A stretch of 33,073 nt of DNA from Aquirhabdus sp. (GCA_030152425.1 JASLJP010000198.1:1-33073), one strand, 5' to 3'. Shown: positions 18,601-26,526, counted from the first letter of the stretch. Notes: generated from the sequence alone by a model not told the origin. Numbers and translations: made by a program.

Positions 18601-18891
18601 CGCAACTCGTTGATCCTCATCGACCAGATCGAGCAGGACATCGAGGCAGGTCTACCGCCTTGGGATGCGGTAATCGAGGCGACGGTGCGCCGTCTGCGCC
18701 CGATCATCCTCACGGCGCTGGCTGCGGTACTGGCGATGATCCCGCTGACCGCCAGCGTGTTCTTTGGTCCAATGGCGGTGGCGATCATGGGCGGCCTGAT
18801 CGTGGCGACGGTGCTGACCCTGCTGTTCCTGCCTGCGCTCTACGCAGCATGGTTCAAGGTCAAGAAAACCGCGCCAACCCACGCCAGCTAA
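15694..18891 (+). CDS. RND multidrug efflux pump, inner-membrane permease
   Basis: A 1065-residue member of the HAE1/AcrB-like RND family. One helix near the N-terminus, two large periplasmic loops and two six-helix bundles are recognisable. The proton-relay Asp pair of TM4 is D402/D403 (LGLLVDDAIIAVEMM). The N-terminal half shows SEDPPFTFKVMVV and YWPGANAEEV, the form seen in AcrB relatives outside the classic AcrB/MexB group. An inserted charged cytoplasmic loop (about 495-550, Lys/Ala/Glu rich) lies between the two halves. Transport is driven by proton exchange; substrates cannot be predicted. It is co-transcribed with the adaptor. Confidence 0.95.
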   Translation: MNFNLSAWALRNRQLVLYFMILLGIIGALSYKKLGQSEDPPFTFKVMVVQTYWPGANAEEVSKLITDPVEKKLMETGNYDKIISYSRPGESLVTFIARDSMHSSEIPELWYQVRKKIGDIKQNLPAGVQGPFFNDEFGDTYGNIYALTGKGFDYAVLKDYADRIQLELENVPDVSKVDLLGLQSEKIWVEVSNTKVASLGIPLSVVQQALNAQNAITSAGFFETPTDRIQLRVSGRFKTVDEIRNFPIQIGNRTLVLDNIADVHRGFSDPAQPRMRFMGQDAIGIEVSMKAGGDILALGKNLQDSFAKVQQTLPVGMTLSKVSDQPAAVKAGVSEFVDALAEAVIIVLIVSFFSLGFRTGTVVALAIPLVLAITFAVMHYFNIGLHKISLGALVLALGLLVDDAIIAVEMMSIKMEQGLSRLQAATFAWNSTAFPMLTGTLITAAGFLPIATAASSTGEYTRSIFEVVTIALLVSWLAAVIFVPYLGDLLLPDYAKLRAKARAKIVAAESGKAKPSLKERFFPKNAPNAEIDNDNEPPVVTAVEPHHDPYASKFYTRFRAAVEWCLTYRKTVIAITVGAFIASIFLFSFVPQQFFPSSNRLELMVDLKLTEGASLTATETQAKKLEALLKTQKGIDNYVSYIGTGSPRFYLPLDQQLPQASFAQFVILAKTLEDRERLRTWLIHTMDHDFPDIRTRVSRLENGPPVGYPVQFRVSGEDIHDVRMLARQVAAKVQENPHVVNVHLDWEEPSKSIFLNLDQNRARALGVNSQDLANFLQSALTGVTVSQFRENKSLIDIQLRGLSLERNAVNQLSSLAVPTSNGGTVPLSQIATLEYGFEEGIIWRRNRLPTVTVRADIYDATQPVTLVNQISPTLDAIRAKLPTGYVLAVGGTVEDSARGQNSVNAGMPLFLVVVITLLMLQLRSISRSIIVFLTAPLGLIGVTLFLLLFNQPFGFVAMLGTIALSGMIMRNSLILIDQIEQDIEAGLPPWDAVIEATVRRLRPIILTALAAVLAMIPLTASVFFGPMAVAIMGGLIVATVLTLLFLPALYAAWFKVKKTAPTHAS

Positions 18892-18911
18892 ACGTTTCGG
18901 CTCAGTGACGG

Positions 18912-18947
18912 TGCCCATCCTGCCCCTGTGGCGGGGTGGGCATTTTT
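18912..18947 (+). terminator. Intrinsic terminator of the RND operon
   Basis: TGCCCATCCTGCC pairs with GGCGGGGTGGGCA (with G-U pairs) around a CCTGT loop and is followed by TTTTT. Confidence 0.87.
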
Positions 18948-19018
18948 ATGCAATGGCGTATTAGCAGCAAACAAACTATCTACCACGAAAATCCTGCGAT
19001 AGTCCTGCTAAAAACCCA

Positions 19019-19047
19019 TTGAAACTAGACGGCGCGCGCCTTATTAA
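19019..19047 (+). promoter_or_regulatory. Sigma-70-like promoter upstream of prlC
   Basis: TTGAAA (19019-19024) and TATTAA (19042-19047) are exactly 17 bases apart. Expected transcription start is near 19054, giving a leader of about 18 bases to ATG 19072. The spacer contains the palindrome GGCGCGCGCC. Confidence 0.55.
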
Positions 19048-19071
19048 TAGCAGATAGATTTCCTAGAACAG

Positions 19072-21183
19072 ATGCACACTATGAACGCCATTCTCGATCC
19101 CCTGCCACTCCTCCCTGCACGCCTCCCGCTGCCTGACTTCCCCGCCCTGACCAATGCCGATATGAAGTCGGATATCGAGGCGCTGTTGGCCGAGGCGTTT
19201 GCGCTGCTCAACCAGACCGCGCATATCAGTGCGGGGCACGAGATTGACTTTATCCATCAGCTCGAAGCCCTCGAAAATCGCCTGCATCAGGTGTGGAGCG
19301 TGCTGTCCAACCTGAACGCCACCTGCAACACCCCAGAGCTACGCGAAACCTATAACGCCCTGCTGCCCGAGCTGTCGCGCTACTACACCGAACAAGGCCA
19401 AAACAAGGCGCTGTTTGATGCCTATGCCGCCATCGAACAAAGCGCAGGCTTTGCCGCGCTGTCGCCCGCGCGCCAAGAGGCCGTACGCCTGTCGCTACGC
19501 GACTTTAAACTGTCGGGTGTGGCGCTGGAGGGTGCGGCCAAGACGCGCTATGCCGCCATCACCGAGCGGCTGTCGCAGCTGTCCTCGCATTTCTCCGACC
19601 ATCTGCTCGACGCGACTCAAGCCTACCAACGCCCACTGACCGCGGCCGAGCTAAGTGGTCTGCCCGAGTCGGCCGTGAGCTTGGTCAAACAGATGGCACA
19701 GACCCGCACCCCAGAGGGTGAAATCGCCCCCGAGGCGCTGGCTACATTGGATGCGCCGGTCTATATCGCTATCTCGACCTATGCCGATGACCGTGCCCTG
19801 CGCGAGGAGCTGTACCGCGCCTATGTGACCCGTGCGTCCGACCTCGCCCAAACGGCAGGAGCAGCCGAGCAGGATAACAGCGCGATCATTACCGAGATCC
19901 TCGCTTTGCGGCTGGAAATGGCGCAGTTGCTGGGTTTCCACAGCTATGCCGAGCTATCGCTGGCCAGCAAGATGGCGCCTGATGTGGCGACCGTGCGTGA
20001 GTTTTTGGTCGATATCGCCGCCAAGGCACGCGATGCCGCCCAGCAAGACCTCACCGAACTGAAAACCGAAGGCGCAAAGATCGGCCTGATCGACCTGCAG
20101 CCGTGGGATGCTGCCTATCTGGCCGAGAAGGTCAAACAGCGCAAATACAACCTGTCGCAAGAGTCATTGAAGCCCTACTTCCCTGCCCATGTGGCGATAT
20201 CGGGACTGTTTCAGGTCGCCAAGCGCCTGTATGGCATCGACATCGAGCAGCGCGCCACGCCGGTCTGGGCGGACGAAGTACAGTATTTTGAGATTTCCGA
20301 GCATGGCAATGTCATCGCCGGGTTTTACTTTGACCTGTATGCCCGCACGGGTAAACGCGGCGGCGCGTGGATGAGCGGTTTCCGCCCGCGCATGCACAGC
20401 GACAGTCATGGCACGCAGTTGCCGGTGGCGTTTATGGTCGGCAACTTTACCCCGCCGGTCGATGGCAATCCGGCGCTGCTCAGCCACGATGAGCTGGTAA
20501 CCCTGTTTCACGAGTTTGGCCATGGCCTGCACCATATGCTGACCGAAGTCGATGTGCTGTCGGTCGCGGGCATCAATGGCGTGGCGTGGGATGCGGTGGA
20601 GCTGCCGAGCCAGTTTATGGAGTTTTGGACGTGGGAGCCGGATGCTTTGGCACTGGTTAGCCGTCACCACGCCACAGGTGACAGCCTGCCGCTGACCCTG
20701 CTCGACGCCATGCTGGCGGCGCGGCATTTTCAAAGCGGCATGCAGGCACTGCGTCAGATCGAGTTTTCCCTGTTCGATCTCGACATCCACCATTTAACCC
20801 CCGCGCCGGATATCTCCCAAGTACAAGCGGTACTCGATGGCCTGCGTCAGCAGTTGTCGGTGTTGCCGCAGCCCAGCTACAACCGTTTTCAGCATGGCTT
20901 TAGCCATATCTTTGCCGGGGGCTACGCGGCAGGGTATTATTCGTATAAATGGGCGGAAGTACTGGCCTCCGATGCCTTTGACCGCTTTGAGCAGGAAGGC
21001 ATCTTTAACAGCAGCACCGGTGCGGCGTTTCGCCAGAGCATCCTCGCTGCCGGTGCCAGCCAAAATGCCCTGACCACCTTTAAAAACTTCCGCGGGCGCG
21101 AGCCATCCATCACCCCGCTGCTGCGGCATAAGGGCTGGATCGGCCAGCACACCGCCCAAACGACGCCCCCGACCACGCACTAG
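19072..21183 (+). CDS. prlC: Oligopeptidase A (M3 family zinc metallopeptidase)
   Basis: A 703-residue cytoplasmic M3 peptidase, close to the 680 residues of E. coli PrlC. The zinc motif HEFGH has H480, E481 and H484, in the family context LVTLFHEFGHGLHHML. The third-ligand Glu lies in VAWDAVELPSQFME. Conserved FEFYFDLYAR-like (FYFDLYAR) and YSYKWAEVLASD segments are present. OpdA/PrlC degrades short peptides, including cleaved signal peptides, in the cytosol. ATG 19072 or 19081 could be used; neither has a good ribosome site. yheV follows nine bases after the stop, the arrangement also known from Pseudomonas. Confidence 0.95.
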   Translation: MHTMNAILDPLPLLPARLPLPDFPALTNADMKSDIEALLAEAFALLNQTAHISAGHEIDFIHQLEALENRLHQVWSVLSNLNATCNTPELRETYNALLPELSRYYTEQGQNKALFDAYAAIEQSAGFAALSPARQEAVRLSLRDFKLSGVALEGAAKTRYAAITERLSQLSSHFSDHLLDATQAYQRPLTAAELSGLPESAVSLVKQMAQTRTPEGEIAPEALATLDAPVYIAISTYADDRALREELYRAYVTRASDLAQTAGAAEQDNSAIITEILALRLEMAQLLGFHSYAELSLASKMAPDVATVREFLVDIAAKARDAAQQDLTELKTEGAKIGLIDLQPWDAAYLAEKVKQRKYNLSQESLKPYFPAHVAISGLFQVAKRLYGIDIEQRATPVWADEVQYFEISEHGNVIAGFYFDLYARTGKRGGAWMSGFRPRMHSDSHGTQLPVAFMVGNFTPPVDGNPALLSHDELVTLFHEFGHGLHHMLTEVDVLSVAGINGVAWDAVELPSQFMEFWTWEPDALALVSRHHATGDSLPLTLLDAMLAARHFQSGMQALRQIEFSLFDLDIHHLTPAPDISQVQAVLDGLRQQLSVLPQPSYNRFQHGFSHIFAGGYAAGYYSYKWAEVLASDAFDRFEQEGIFNSSTGAAFRQSILAAGASQNALTTFKNFRGREPSITPLLRHKGWIGQHTAQTTPPTTH

Positions 21184-21192
21184 GCCAACTCC

Positions 21193-21420
21193 ATGACCAT
21201 CAAAAAACGTTTTATCGCCGGCGCGCGCTGTAGCGCCTGTCAGGCTCAGGATAAGGTCATGATCTTTATCGCACCCGATGATGAGTGGATCGAGTGCGTC
21301 GAGTGCGGTCATATCGAGCGCAGACCGACCACGGTCGAGTCCAAAGGCTCGTTTGAACCGATCGCCAAAGATGCTGAAGAATCGGTCGTGACTGTGGTAC
21401 AGTTGCGATCAGTGCGCTAG
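21193..21420 (+). CDS. yheV: YheV family zinc-ribbon-like protein
   Basis: A 75-residue protein with the family start KKRFIAGARCSACQAQD. Four cysteines in two CxxC pairs (C13/C16 and C35/C38) suggest a zinc ribbon. The family is annotated as a putative metal-binding protein with no defined function. The position, nine bases after prlC, implies a common transcript. The C-terminal 30 residues are acidic and hydrophilic and not conserved in what I recall of the family. Confidence 0.85.
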   Translation: MTIKKRFIAGARCSACQAQDKVMIFIAPDDEWIECVECGHIERRPTTVESKGSFEPIAKDAEESVVTVVQLRSVR

Positions 21421-21544
21421 AATCAAGACGTTAAACCAAGCAAATGCAAGGTTTTAGCCTACATGTACATGAACCTGTATAAATACGTGCTGGACGTCAC
21501 AGATTCAGCCGATTCTCATTAATTTGGTATGGAATGCCCCGAAC

Positions 21545-21994
21545 ATGTTGCCGAAGGAACGTGCTGTTACCAAGAAGTCCCTGACCCCGATCATCATCGC
21601 GGGTGTCGTATTGCTGCTCCTGATCGGCATCGTGTACAAGCTGAGCACGTCGAAACCGACGCCTAAAATCGCCAATGCCCCCGTGGCGGCGGTCACGACA
21701 GCGCCGGCACCTGCCGCTGTGGATGCCAGTGCGCCAGTCGCCACGACGACCACCACGACGACTGTCGCAACAGCCTCCGCCCCAGCGACCACCGTCGCAG
21801 CAGCCAGCAGCCCTGCAGCCACGCCGCTACCCACCGACCGTGCTACCGCTGAAGAAGAGCTGGATCGTCTAAATGACGAATACACCCGCCTCAAAACCCA
21901 GAAAGCCTCACTGGCCAAGCAGCTCGAAGTGCAGAATAAAATCATCGCGCTAAAAGAACAGCAAATCAAACAACTGGAAAGCAGCGCACCTTAA
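21545..21994 (+). CDS. Membrane-anchored coiled-coil protein of unknown function
   Basis: About 149 residues from ATG 21545. The reading frame is open from TTG 21524, which would add seven residues. Order of parts: a short basic start, a single membrane helix (about 14-31), a long Ala/Thr/Pro/Val-rich linker of about 65 residues including a run of seven Thr, and a C-terminal coiled coil of about 50 residues (EEELDRLNDEYTRLKTQKASLAK, then KEQQIKQLE). I do not recognise the gene. The layout fits a protein reaching across the periplasm from an inner-membrane anchor, but no partner is visible. Confidence 0.68.
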   Translation: MLPKERAVTKKSLTPIIIAGVVLLLLIGIVYKLSTSKPTPKIANAPVAAVTTAPAPAAVDASAPVATTTTTTTVATASAPATTVAAASSPAATPLPTDRATAEEELDRLNDEYTRLKTQKASLAKQLEVQNKIIALKEQQIKQLESSAP

Positions 21995-22007
21995 GCGCTG
22001 CTTCTTC
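21980..22007 (+). terminator. Terminator-like hairpin overlapping the coiled-coil gene stop
   Basis: AGCAGCGC (21980-21987) pairs with GCGCTGCT (21995-22002), enclosing the TAA stop. The T tract is weak (TCTTC). Confidence 0.5.
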
Positions 22008-22114
22008 AGCAACTGTTTTGCACGGTGGCACCGACTGCCGTGCCGCCTTCCCTCCCGCATGCACACGGCAAGATCTGTTAAACTAAGCCCCCTGCTTGGC
22101 TATAGCTGCACGTC

Positions 22115-22996
22115 TTGAACGCTGATACCCCTCAAATAGGCCGCGGCCTTGCCCTGATCGCCCTGTCTGCCTGCCTATTTGCCCTAATGGGCGTCCTGAT
22201 CCGCTATGCCTCGCATACGGTCGATAACTACGCGGTGGTGTTCTTCCGCAACCTGACCGGACTGATCATGCTGTCACCGTTGCTGCTGATCAAAGGCCCG
22301 GCCTACTTTAAGACCGAGCAGGTGTGGATGCACAGTTGGCGGGCGATCATCGGGGTGCTGGCGATGTATGGCTTCTTTTATGCCATTGCCCATCTCAAGC
22401 TGTCCAATGCCATGGTCTTTACCTACTCCTCACCGATCTTTATCCCGCTGGTGGCGTGGATTTTCCTCAAGGAAGGCATGACGCGGGTGATGTGGCTGGC
22501 GGCGGGGGTCGGGCTGGTGGGCGTGCTGCTGGTGGCCAAGCCCACCGATGCCATGTTTAACCTGCTGTCGCTGATCGGTATCGTCTCCAGCCTGTTTGCC
22601 GCGATGGCGTTTGTGACCGTGCGCGCCCTGACCGCCACCGAGCCGACCACGCGCATCGTGTTTTATTTCTGCCTGATCGGCACCGTGCTGTCGGCGATCC
22701 CCATGCTGTACCACTGGCGTCCCTACCACCAGACCGAGCTGCTCTACCTCGCCGGTGCGGGGATCCTCGCCACCTTAAGCCAACTGTGTATGTCCAAAGC
22801 CTACAGCTACGCCCCCGCGGGCCAGATCGGCCCCGCCAACTACCTCGCGATTATCTTTGCCGGTATCTTTGCCGCGCTGATCTGGCAGGAATATCCCGAT
22901 GCCGTCAGCATCTGCGGCATGCTGCTGATCTTGGTGGCGTTGGTGCTGTGTGTGCCGCGGGGGGAGAAGAAAGAGGCTAAGGAAGGTATGGATTAG
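22115..22996 (+). CDS. EamA/DMT superfamily transporter
   Basis: A 293-residue inner-membrane protein with about ten hydrophobic helices in two EamA repeats (about 12-138 and 155-285). Features include the RYASHTVDNYAVVFFRN segment after helix 1, LKLSNAMVFTYSSPIF in the first repeat, and YSYAPAGQIGPANYLAIIFAG in the second. The start is TTG at 22115: a stop lies upstream in frame at 22103, and the first ATG (22187) falls inside helix 1. Such transporters export metabolites or amino acids; the substrate cannot be read from sequence. It stands alone on the plus strand. Confidence 0.88.
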   Translation: MNADTPQIGRGLALIALSACLFALMGVLIRYASHTVDNYAVVFFRNLTGLIMLSPLLLIKGPAYFKTEQVWMHSWRAIIGVLAMYGFFYAIAHLKLSNAMVFTYSSPIFIPLVAWIFLKEGMTRVMWLAAGVGLVGVLLVAKPTDAMFNLLSLIGIVSSLFAAMAFVTVRALTATEPTTRIVFYFCLIGTVLSAIPMLYHWRPYHQTELLYLAGAGILATLSQLCMSKAYSYAPAGQIGPANYLAIIFAGIFAALIWQEYPDAVSICGMLLILVALVLCVPRGEKKEAKEGMD

Positions 22997-23003
22997 GCCA
23001 TAG

Positions 23004-23033
23004 GATGCAATACGCCCTTAGCCGTATTGCATC
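23004..23033 (+). repeat. 11-bp perfect inverted repeat after the DMT gene
   Basis: GATGCAATACG (23004-23014) and CGTATTGCATC (23023-23033) are separated by eight bases. It is placed like a terminator but lacks a T run on either strand. Confidence 0.6.
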
Positions 23034-23081
23034 AGCGTCTATCAAACTCGTCCCTTACAAGGGTCTGCACGCCACCGCCCC

Positions 23082-23249
23082 ATGCTGCATCATATCGTCC
23101 TCGCGCCACACCATGGTGAACGGTTGTATACGGCCAATCTCTTGGCATGGATACGCCATGTTTCACAGGGTTGTCGTGCCGTCGGTACCATGCGTCTAGG
23201 GGCTTGGCACCTTATACACCCTCAAAGCCTAGCCATCGACCGCCCATAA
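23082..23249 (+). CDS. Possible small ORF (55 residues)
   Basis: An ATG frame ends in TAA at the edge of the downstream hairpin. The predicted protein is His- and Arg-rich (begins MLHHIVLAPHHGERLYTANL) with a Trp-containing middle (LLAWIRHV). There is no ribosome site, and I recognise no family. It may be chance or a gene remnant. It is the only open frame I find in the 297-base gap between the DMT gene and the TRAP permease. Confidence 0.2.
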   Translation: MLHHIVLAPHHGERLYTANLLAWIRHVSQGCRAVGTMRLGAWHLIHPQSLAIDRP

Positions 23250-23276
23250 AAAAGCACCGCCTAAGCGGTGCTTTTT
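23250..23276. terminator. Intrinsic terminator, TRAP permease side
   Basis: AAAAGCACCGC (23250-23260) pairs with GCGGTGCTTTT (23265-23275) around CTAA, with A and T runs on both sides. It lies 18 bases beyond the stop of the minus-strand TRAP gene. Confidence 0.88.
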
Positions 23277-23293
23277 ACTTTCAACTCAAGCGA

Positions 23294-25489
23294 TTAGTGC
23301 TTGTAGAAGAATAGCGGGACATAGGCTACGAGCAGCAAGCTCACCGCGATTACCATCACAGGCAGCAACCAGCGCTCATAGCGATAGTAGAACGACTTGT
23401 GACGGACTTCGGAGTCGGCTGCATTCATCACATCCTCCCCAACGACCTGACGGGTCAAGAGTTGGTTCAGTGCGACTGGTGGCAGCAGGTAGCCGAGTTC
23501 CAGTGCGGTCAATACCATCATCCAGAAATGCACTGGATCGATGCCATTGGCATAGGCGATAGGCGCAAGTGTCGTCGACACCAGCAGCATCGCGCCCATC
23601 GGCTCCATGACCATACCCAAGAACACTTTGATCAACATCAGGAAGGTCATCGCGACCCAGATGCTGGAGAATTCATGCGGGAACGAGTGCATGATGCCGG
23701 TACGTTCTACCACACCCGCCAAGCTCATCGACAGTGACATCAGGAGCAGCAGCGCGCCGATGTGACCGATGGTTTCGTTGGTTGCAGTACGGATCGCCAT
23801 TTCAAAGGTGACACGGCGGTCTTTACCACTACGACGATCGCCACCCACGGTCTCTTCCGCTGCGCGGCGTTCGACTGGGGCTGCAGGCACATTACCACCC
23901 GGGGCGATAACATGAGCTTCGGTCGATGCTGGCTCACGGCGGATCTTGTCAAAGAACACGATGGCAAGCATGACGTACGGCAGAATCATCGCTGCGGTGT
24001 ATTCGTCGAGTTTGGTGTCCAGTGCGTAGCGATAGAACGCAACGACGGCAACCATGATCAGGACGTACGGTGCAACTGGAACCAATGCACGTGCAGAAGC
24101 AGGCATCGCGATCTTGGCCGGAACCAAACGGTATTTAGGACCGTTCTTTTCACGCACCATCAGGGACATCAACAAGAAGATGGTCGAAGTCATCGCGAAC
24201 ACCCAGAGACCATGACCGTACAACTGGTCAGAGGTCACTTCTTTGTTCATCGCGGTGATCAGGATGATCAGCAAGCATGGACGCAAGACCACACCGAGTG
24301 ACCCTGACATCGCGGTCGCTGCCAGCGCGTATTGTTTACGCGCACCGGCATTGGCCACTTCGTAATAGATGATCGAACCGGCTGCCAGAATGAAAATACC
24401 CGATGCACCGGTATAGGCTGTTGCCAGTGCGGCAAACAGCATGATGATCCACGTCAGCACTTCTGGTGAGAAACCCCACGGACGGAAGATATCGAGCAGC
24501 ATATCGACCAGACGGGTTTGGCGCAGCAGCATACCGATCCAGATGAACAGGGTCAGGCTGAGGAACAGTGCGGAGTAGTCAGACAGCTGACCCATGTAAA
24601 TCAGCAGACCACCGTAGTAGTTTTGCAGGAAGAACACGGAGCCGGCAACCACCGCCATGACCGCATACAGCGGGATGGACAGGTACGCGAGGAACCAGTT
24701 GCCGCCAGGGGTGGCGTCTTTCGGTGTTTTAAACGCTTGCACAACGCTGATCAGGGTCAAGGCGGCGAATACAATCAGCCACGTGACGTTGATCGCCAGA
24801 GTGACTTCATCCATCGCGATGCCCGAAGCACGCTGACCGAGCAGGAAGAAGATCGATGCAACCAGACCAATACCGTTACCGATGATGGTCGCTGCAAAGT
24901 AGACGCGATAGTCGAGCACACTTTGAGGTGGACGCAGGGTCAAGTGATGACGATTCAAGGTGGTTGCAATCGCAGCGAAAGCAATCATCAAGATCAGGAT
25001 CAATGAGCGGTATTGCGTACCAAAGTGGAAAATATAGAAGAAGGCTTCTTCAAAAGTACGATACGCGCGAACTGGCGCGGTAATGTGCTTGGTGATATTT
25101 TCATAAGAGGCGAATTTTTCTTGGCACAATGACTGTGCCGCAACCATCGACTGTTTGATCGACTCTGGGTTTTTTGCTTCTGCAAATAAACCACCTAAGC
25201 CGTCGTCTTGGGTTGGTGCTGCCATTTCTTTGGCAACGAGGTCATCGATGTTGGCATTTTTGTCACAATCTGGTTTTGCCGGATCAGCGCGCAGATAGGA
25301 ATACTGGATTCCAGCTTCTGGTTCGCCAAACAGACGCTCACCCACACGCAGCAACTGGCCGTGGATCATTTCGCCTGTACCGATGAGCAGTGTAGTAATC
25401 AGTAACAAAAATACAGGAAGGGTGGTCAACCACTCCATCCATGTCCGACCTAAAGGACCCATTCGTCCATCAGCATTTGTATGATCCAT
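23294..25489 (-). CDS. TRAP transporter large permease with N-terminal extension
   Basis: A 731-residue inner-membrane protein. The DctM-type transport part covers about 300-690: AYTGASGIF, SGSLGVVLRP, GMVMEPMGAMLLV and ALELGYLLPPVALNQLL match conserved DctM segments. Ahead of it lies about 290 residues: one helix (22-40), a predicted outside domain with C75 and C122, then about four helices (162-290) that could stand in for the small DctQ subunit, though this is inference. Between helices lies a charged insert (515-562) with DRRSGKDRR. ATG at 25489 has AGGG five bases upstream. Symport with sodium is usual for TRAP systems. No separate small-permease gene is seen. Confidence 0.85.
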   Translation of the reverse strand: MDHTNADGRMGPLGRTWMEWLTTLPVFLLLITTLLIGTGEMIHGQLLRVGERLFGEPEAGIQYSYLRADPAKPDCDKNANIDDLVAKEMAAPTQDDGLGGLFAEAKNPESIKQSMVAAQSLCQEKFASYENITKHITAPVRAYRTFEEAFFYIFHFGTQYRSLILILMIAFAAIATTLNRHHLTLRPPQSVLDYRVYFAATIIGNGIGLVASIFFLLGQRASGIAMDEVTLAINVTWLIVFAALTLISVVQAFKTPKDATPGGNWFLAYLSIPLYAVMAVVAGSVFFLQNYYGGLLIYMGQLSDYSALFLSLTLFIWIGMLLRQTRLVDMLLDIFRPWGFSPEVLTWIIMLFAALATAYTGASGIFILAAGSIIYYEVANAGARKQYALAATAMSGSLGVVLRPCLLIILITAMNKEVTSDQLYGHGLWVFAMTSTIFLLMSLMVREKNGPKYRLVPAKIAMPASARALVPVAPYVLIMVAVVAFYRYALDTKLDEYTAAMILPYVMLAIVFFDKIRREPASTEAHVIAPGGNVPAAPVERRAAEETVGGDRRSGKDRRVTFEMAIRTATNETIGHIGALLLLMSLSMSLAGVVERTGIMHSFPHEFSSIWVAMTFLMLIKVFLGMVMEPMGAMLLVSTTLAPIAYANGIDPVHFWMMVLTALELGYLLPPVALNQLLTRQVVGEDVMNAADSEVRHKSFYYRYERWLLPVMVIAVSLLLVAYVPLFFYKH

Positions 25490-25884
25490 ATTACCCTACT
25501 TGTCTTTTTTGATTTTTAACTGTTATAGCATCAAATACACATTTCACGCTTTCTTGATTCAGACACAAAACCAATGAACACCACCATCATACTTTGGCGT
25601 TATTCTCAAGCTAAAACATGTATTTACCGACACTACGCCTCAATGAAGCCTGAGCAAGTCGACAGCAATCGACTCTAGGACAGCGGTCCGCCTAAGGCAG
25701 AATTACACCTTAGCGACATGATGCCTGAATTTACTACTCATTTATATCTCTTTTACACACGAATGTATAGAAACAAGCACAACGGAATCGTTGTTTTAAT
25801 ATGAATGTAGACCGGGCGCTCAGGCTGTTTATCAGGATTAAGCATGTCATCACAGCGGACATTTAATGTCGTCACTGCGTACAC
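25490..25884. other. Intergenic region upstream of the TRAP permease
   Basis: About 395 bases with lower GC than its neighbours. I find no open frame with coding character, no tRNA and no mobile element. It must carry the TRAP permease promoter. Confidence 0.6.
25521..25530 (-). promoter_or_regulatory. Possible extended -10 element for the TRAP permease
   Basis: On minus, TGCTATAACA resembles an extended -10 (TGnTATAAT), about 35 bases before the start codon. No well-placed -35 is obvious. Confidence 0.3.
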
Positions 25885-25910
25885 AAAAAAAAGCGACTAC
25901 TCTGAGTCGC
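25885..25910 (-). terminator. Intrinsic terminator of the rhombosortase gene
   Basis: GCGACT/AGTCGC stem (25893-25898, 25905-25910), followed on minus by eight T residues. It lies just past the stop at 25929. Confidence 0.8.
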
Positions 25911-25928
25911 GTTCACTACCGGCCTATT

Positions 25929-26510
25929 TTAACGGCTCTGCTCGCCAATGGAAAGTCGATCACGCCGCAGGCGCTGTACGCCGCGCTCCGTCATAAAGGT
26001 CAGCAGTCCTAATGCAGCGCCGTATTGATGGGCTTGGAGTATGACATGAGCACCGATCAGCGCGGCGGTCTGGCTGCTACCGCTATAGGCCTCATAGCCA
26101 ACTTTGCAGAGTAGACCGATACTGACCAGCCAGCCCATTCGGCGCTCGGCGCGATCCAGACTCCGGGTCGCATCCAGTGCCAAGGGCAGATAGATGCCAT
26201 GCAGCACGCCAGATAGCCCGGCGTAGGCGGTCAAACTCGGCAGGAACTGCCAGAACATGAGACTGAGCAACGGCGGCAGGAGCAACCACAGCAGCACAAA
26301 CAGTCGCGGGCGCGCCGTCCAAAAAATCTCCGGCAGCAGTGCCAGCGCGGCGGCGTTCAGCACCCAATGCCATGGGGTGATATGGACCCAATGCGCACTC
26401 CACAGCCGCCATGGCTCGCTCCACAGCAGACTACGCAGATAGATCAGCGGATCAAAAAAGAACTGACACGCGCCCAGCAAGATGACGGCCAGATAAACCA
26501 AAACCCGCAT
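25929..26510 (-). CDS. rrtA: Rhombosortase-like rhomboid intramembrane serine protease
   Basis: About 193 residues from ATG 26510. GTG 26585 would add 25 residues and overlap the binding-protein gene by 11 bases. About six hydrophobic helices. The catalytic pair is Ser100 in AGLSGVLHG and His161 in HQYGAA. The upstream HWVHITPWHWVLN is the rhomboid helix-2 His motif. The GLSGxLHG form with HxYGA is that of rhombosortases, which process proteins with a GlyGly-CTERM anchor. No such tail is present in any protein of this window, so the substrate lies elsewhere. It follows the binding-protein gene on the same strand. Confidence 0.82.
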   Translation of the reverse strand: MRVLVYLAVILLGACQFFFDPLIYLRSLLWSEPWRLWSAHWVHITPWHWVLNAAALALLPEIFWTARPRLFVLLWLLLPPLLSLMFWQFLPSLTAYAGLSGVLHGIYLPLALDATRSLDRAERRMGWLVSIGLLCKVGYEAYSGSSQTAALIGAHVILQAHQYGAALGLLTFMTERGVQRLRRDRLSIGEQSR

Positions 26511-26526
26511 GTGTTGATGCGGGTTT
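26501..26526 (-). terminator. Terminator-like hairpin containing the rhombosortase start codon
   Basis: AAACCCGCAT (26501-26510) pairs perfectly with ATGCGGGTTT (26517-26526), loop of six. On minus it is followed by TGGTTTA. The preferred ATG (26508-26510) lies in the stem. A second 7-bp hairpin (GCTTGGC/GCCAAGC, 26540-26557) lies between this and the preceding stop. Confidence 0.55.
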
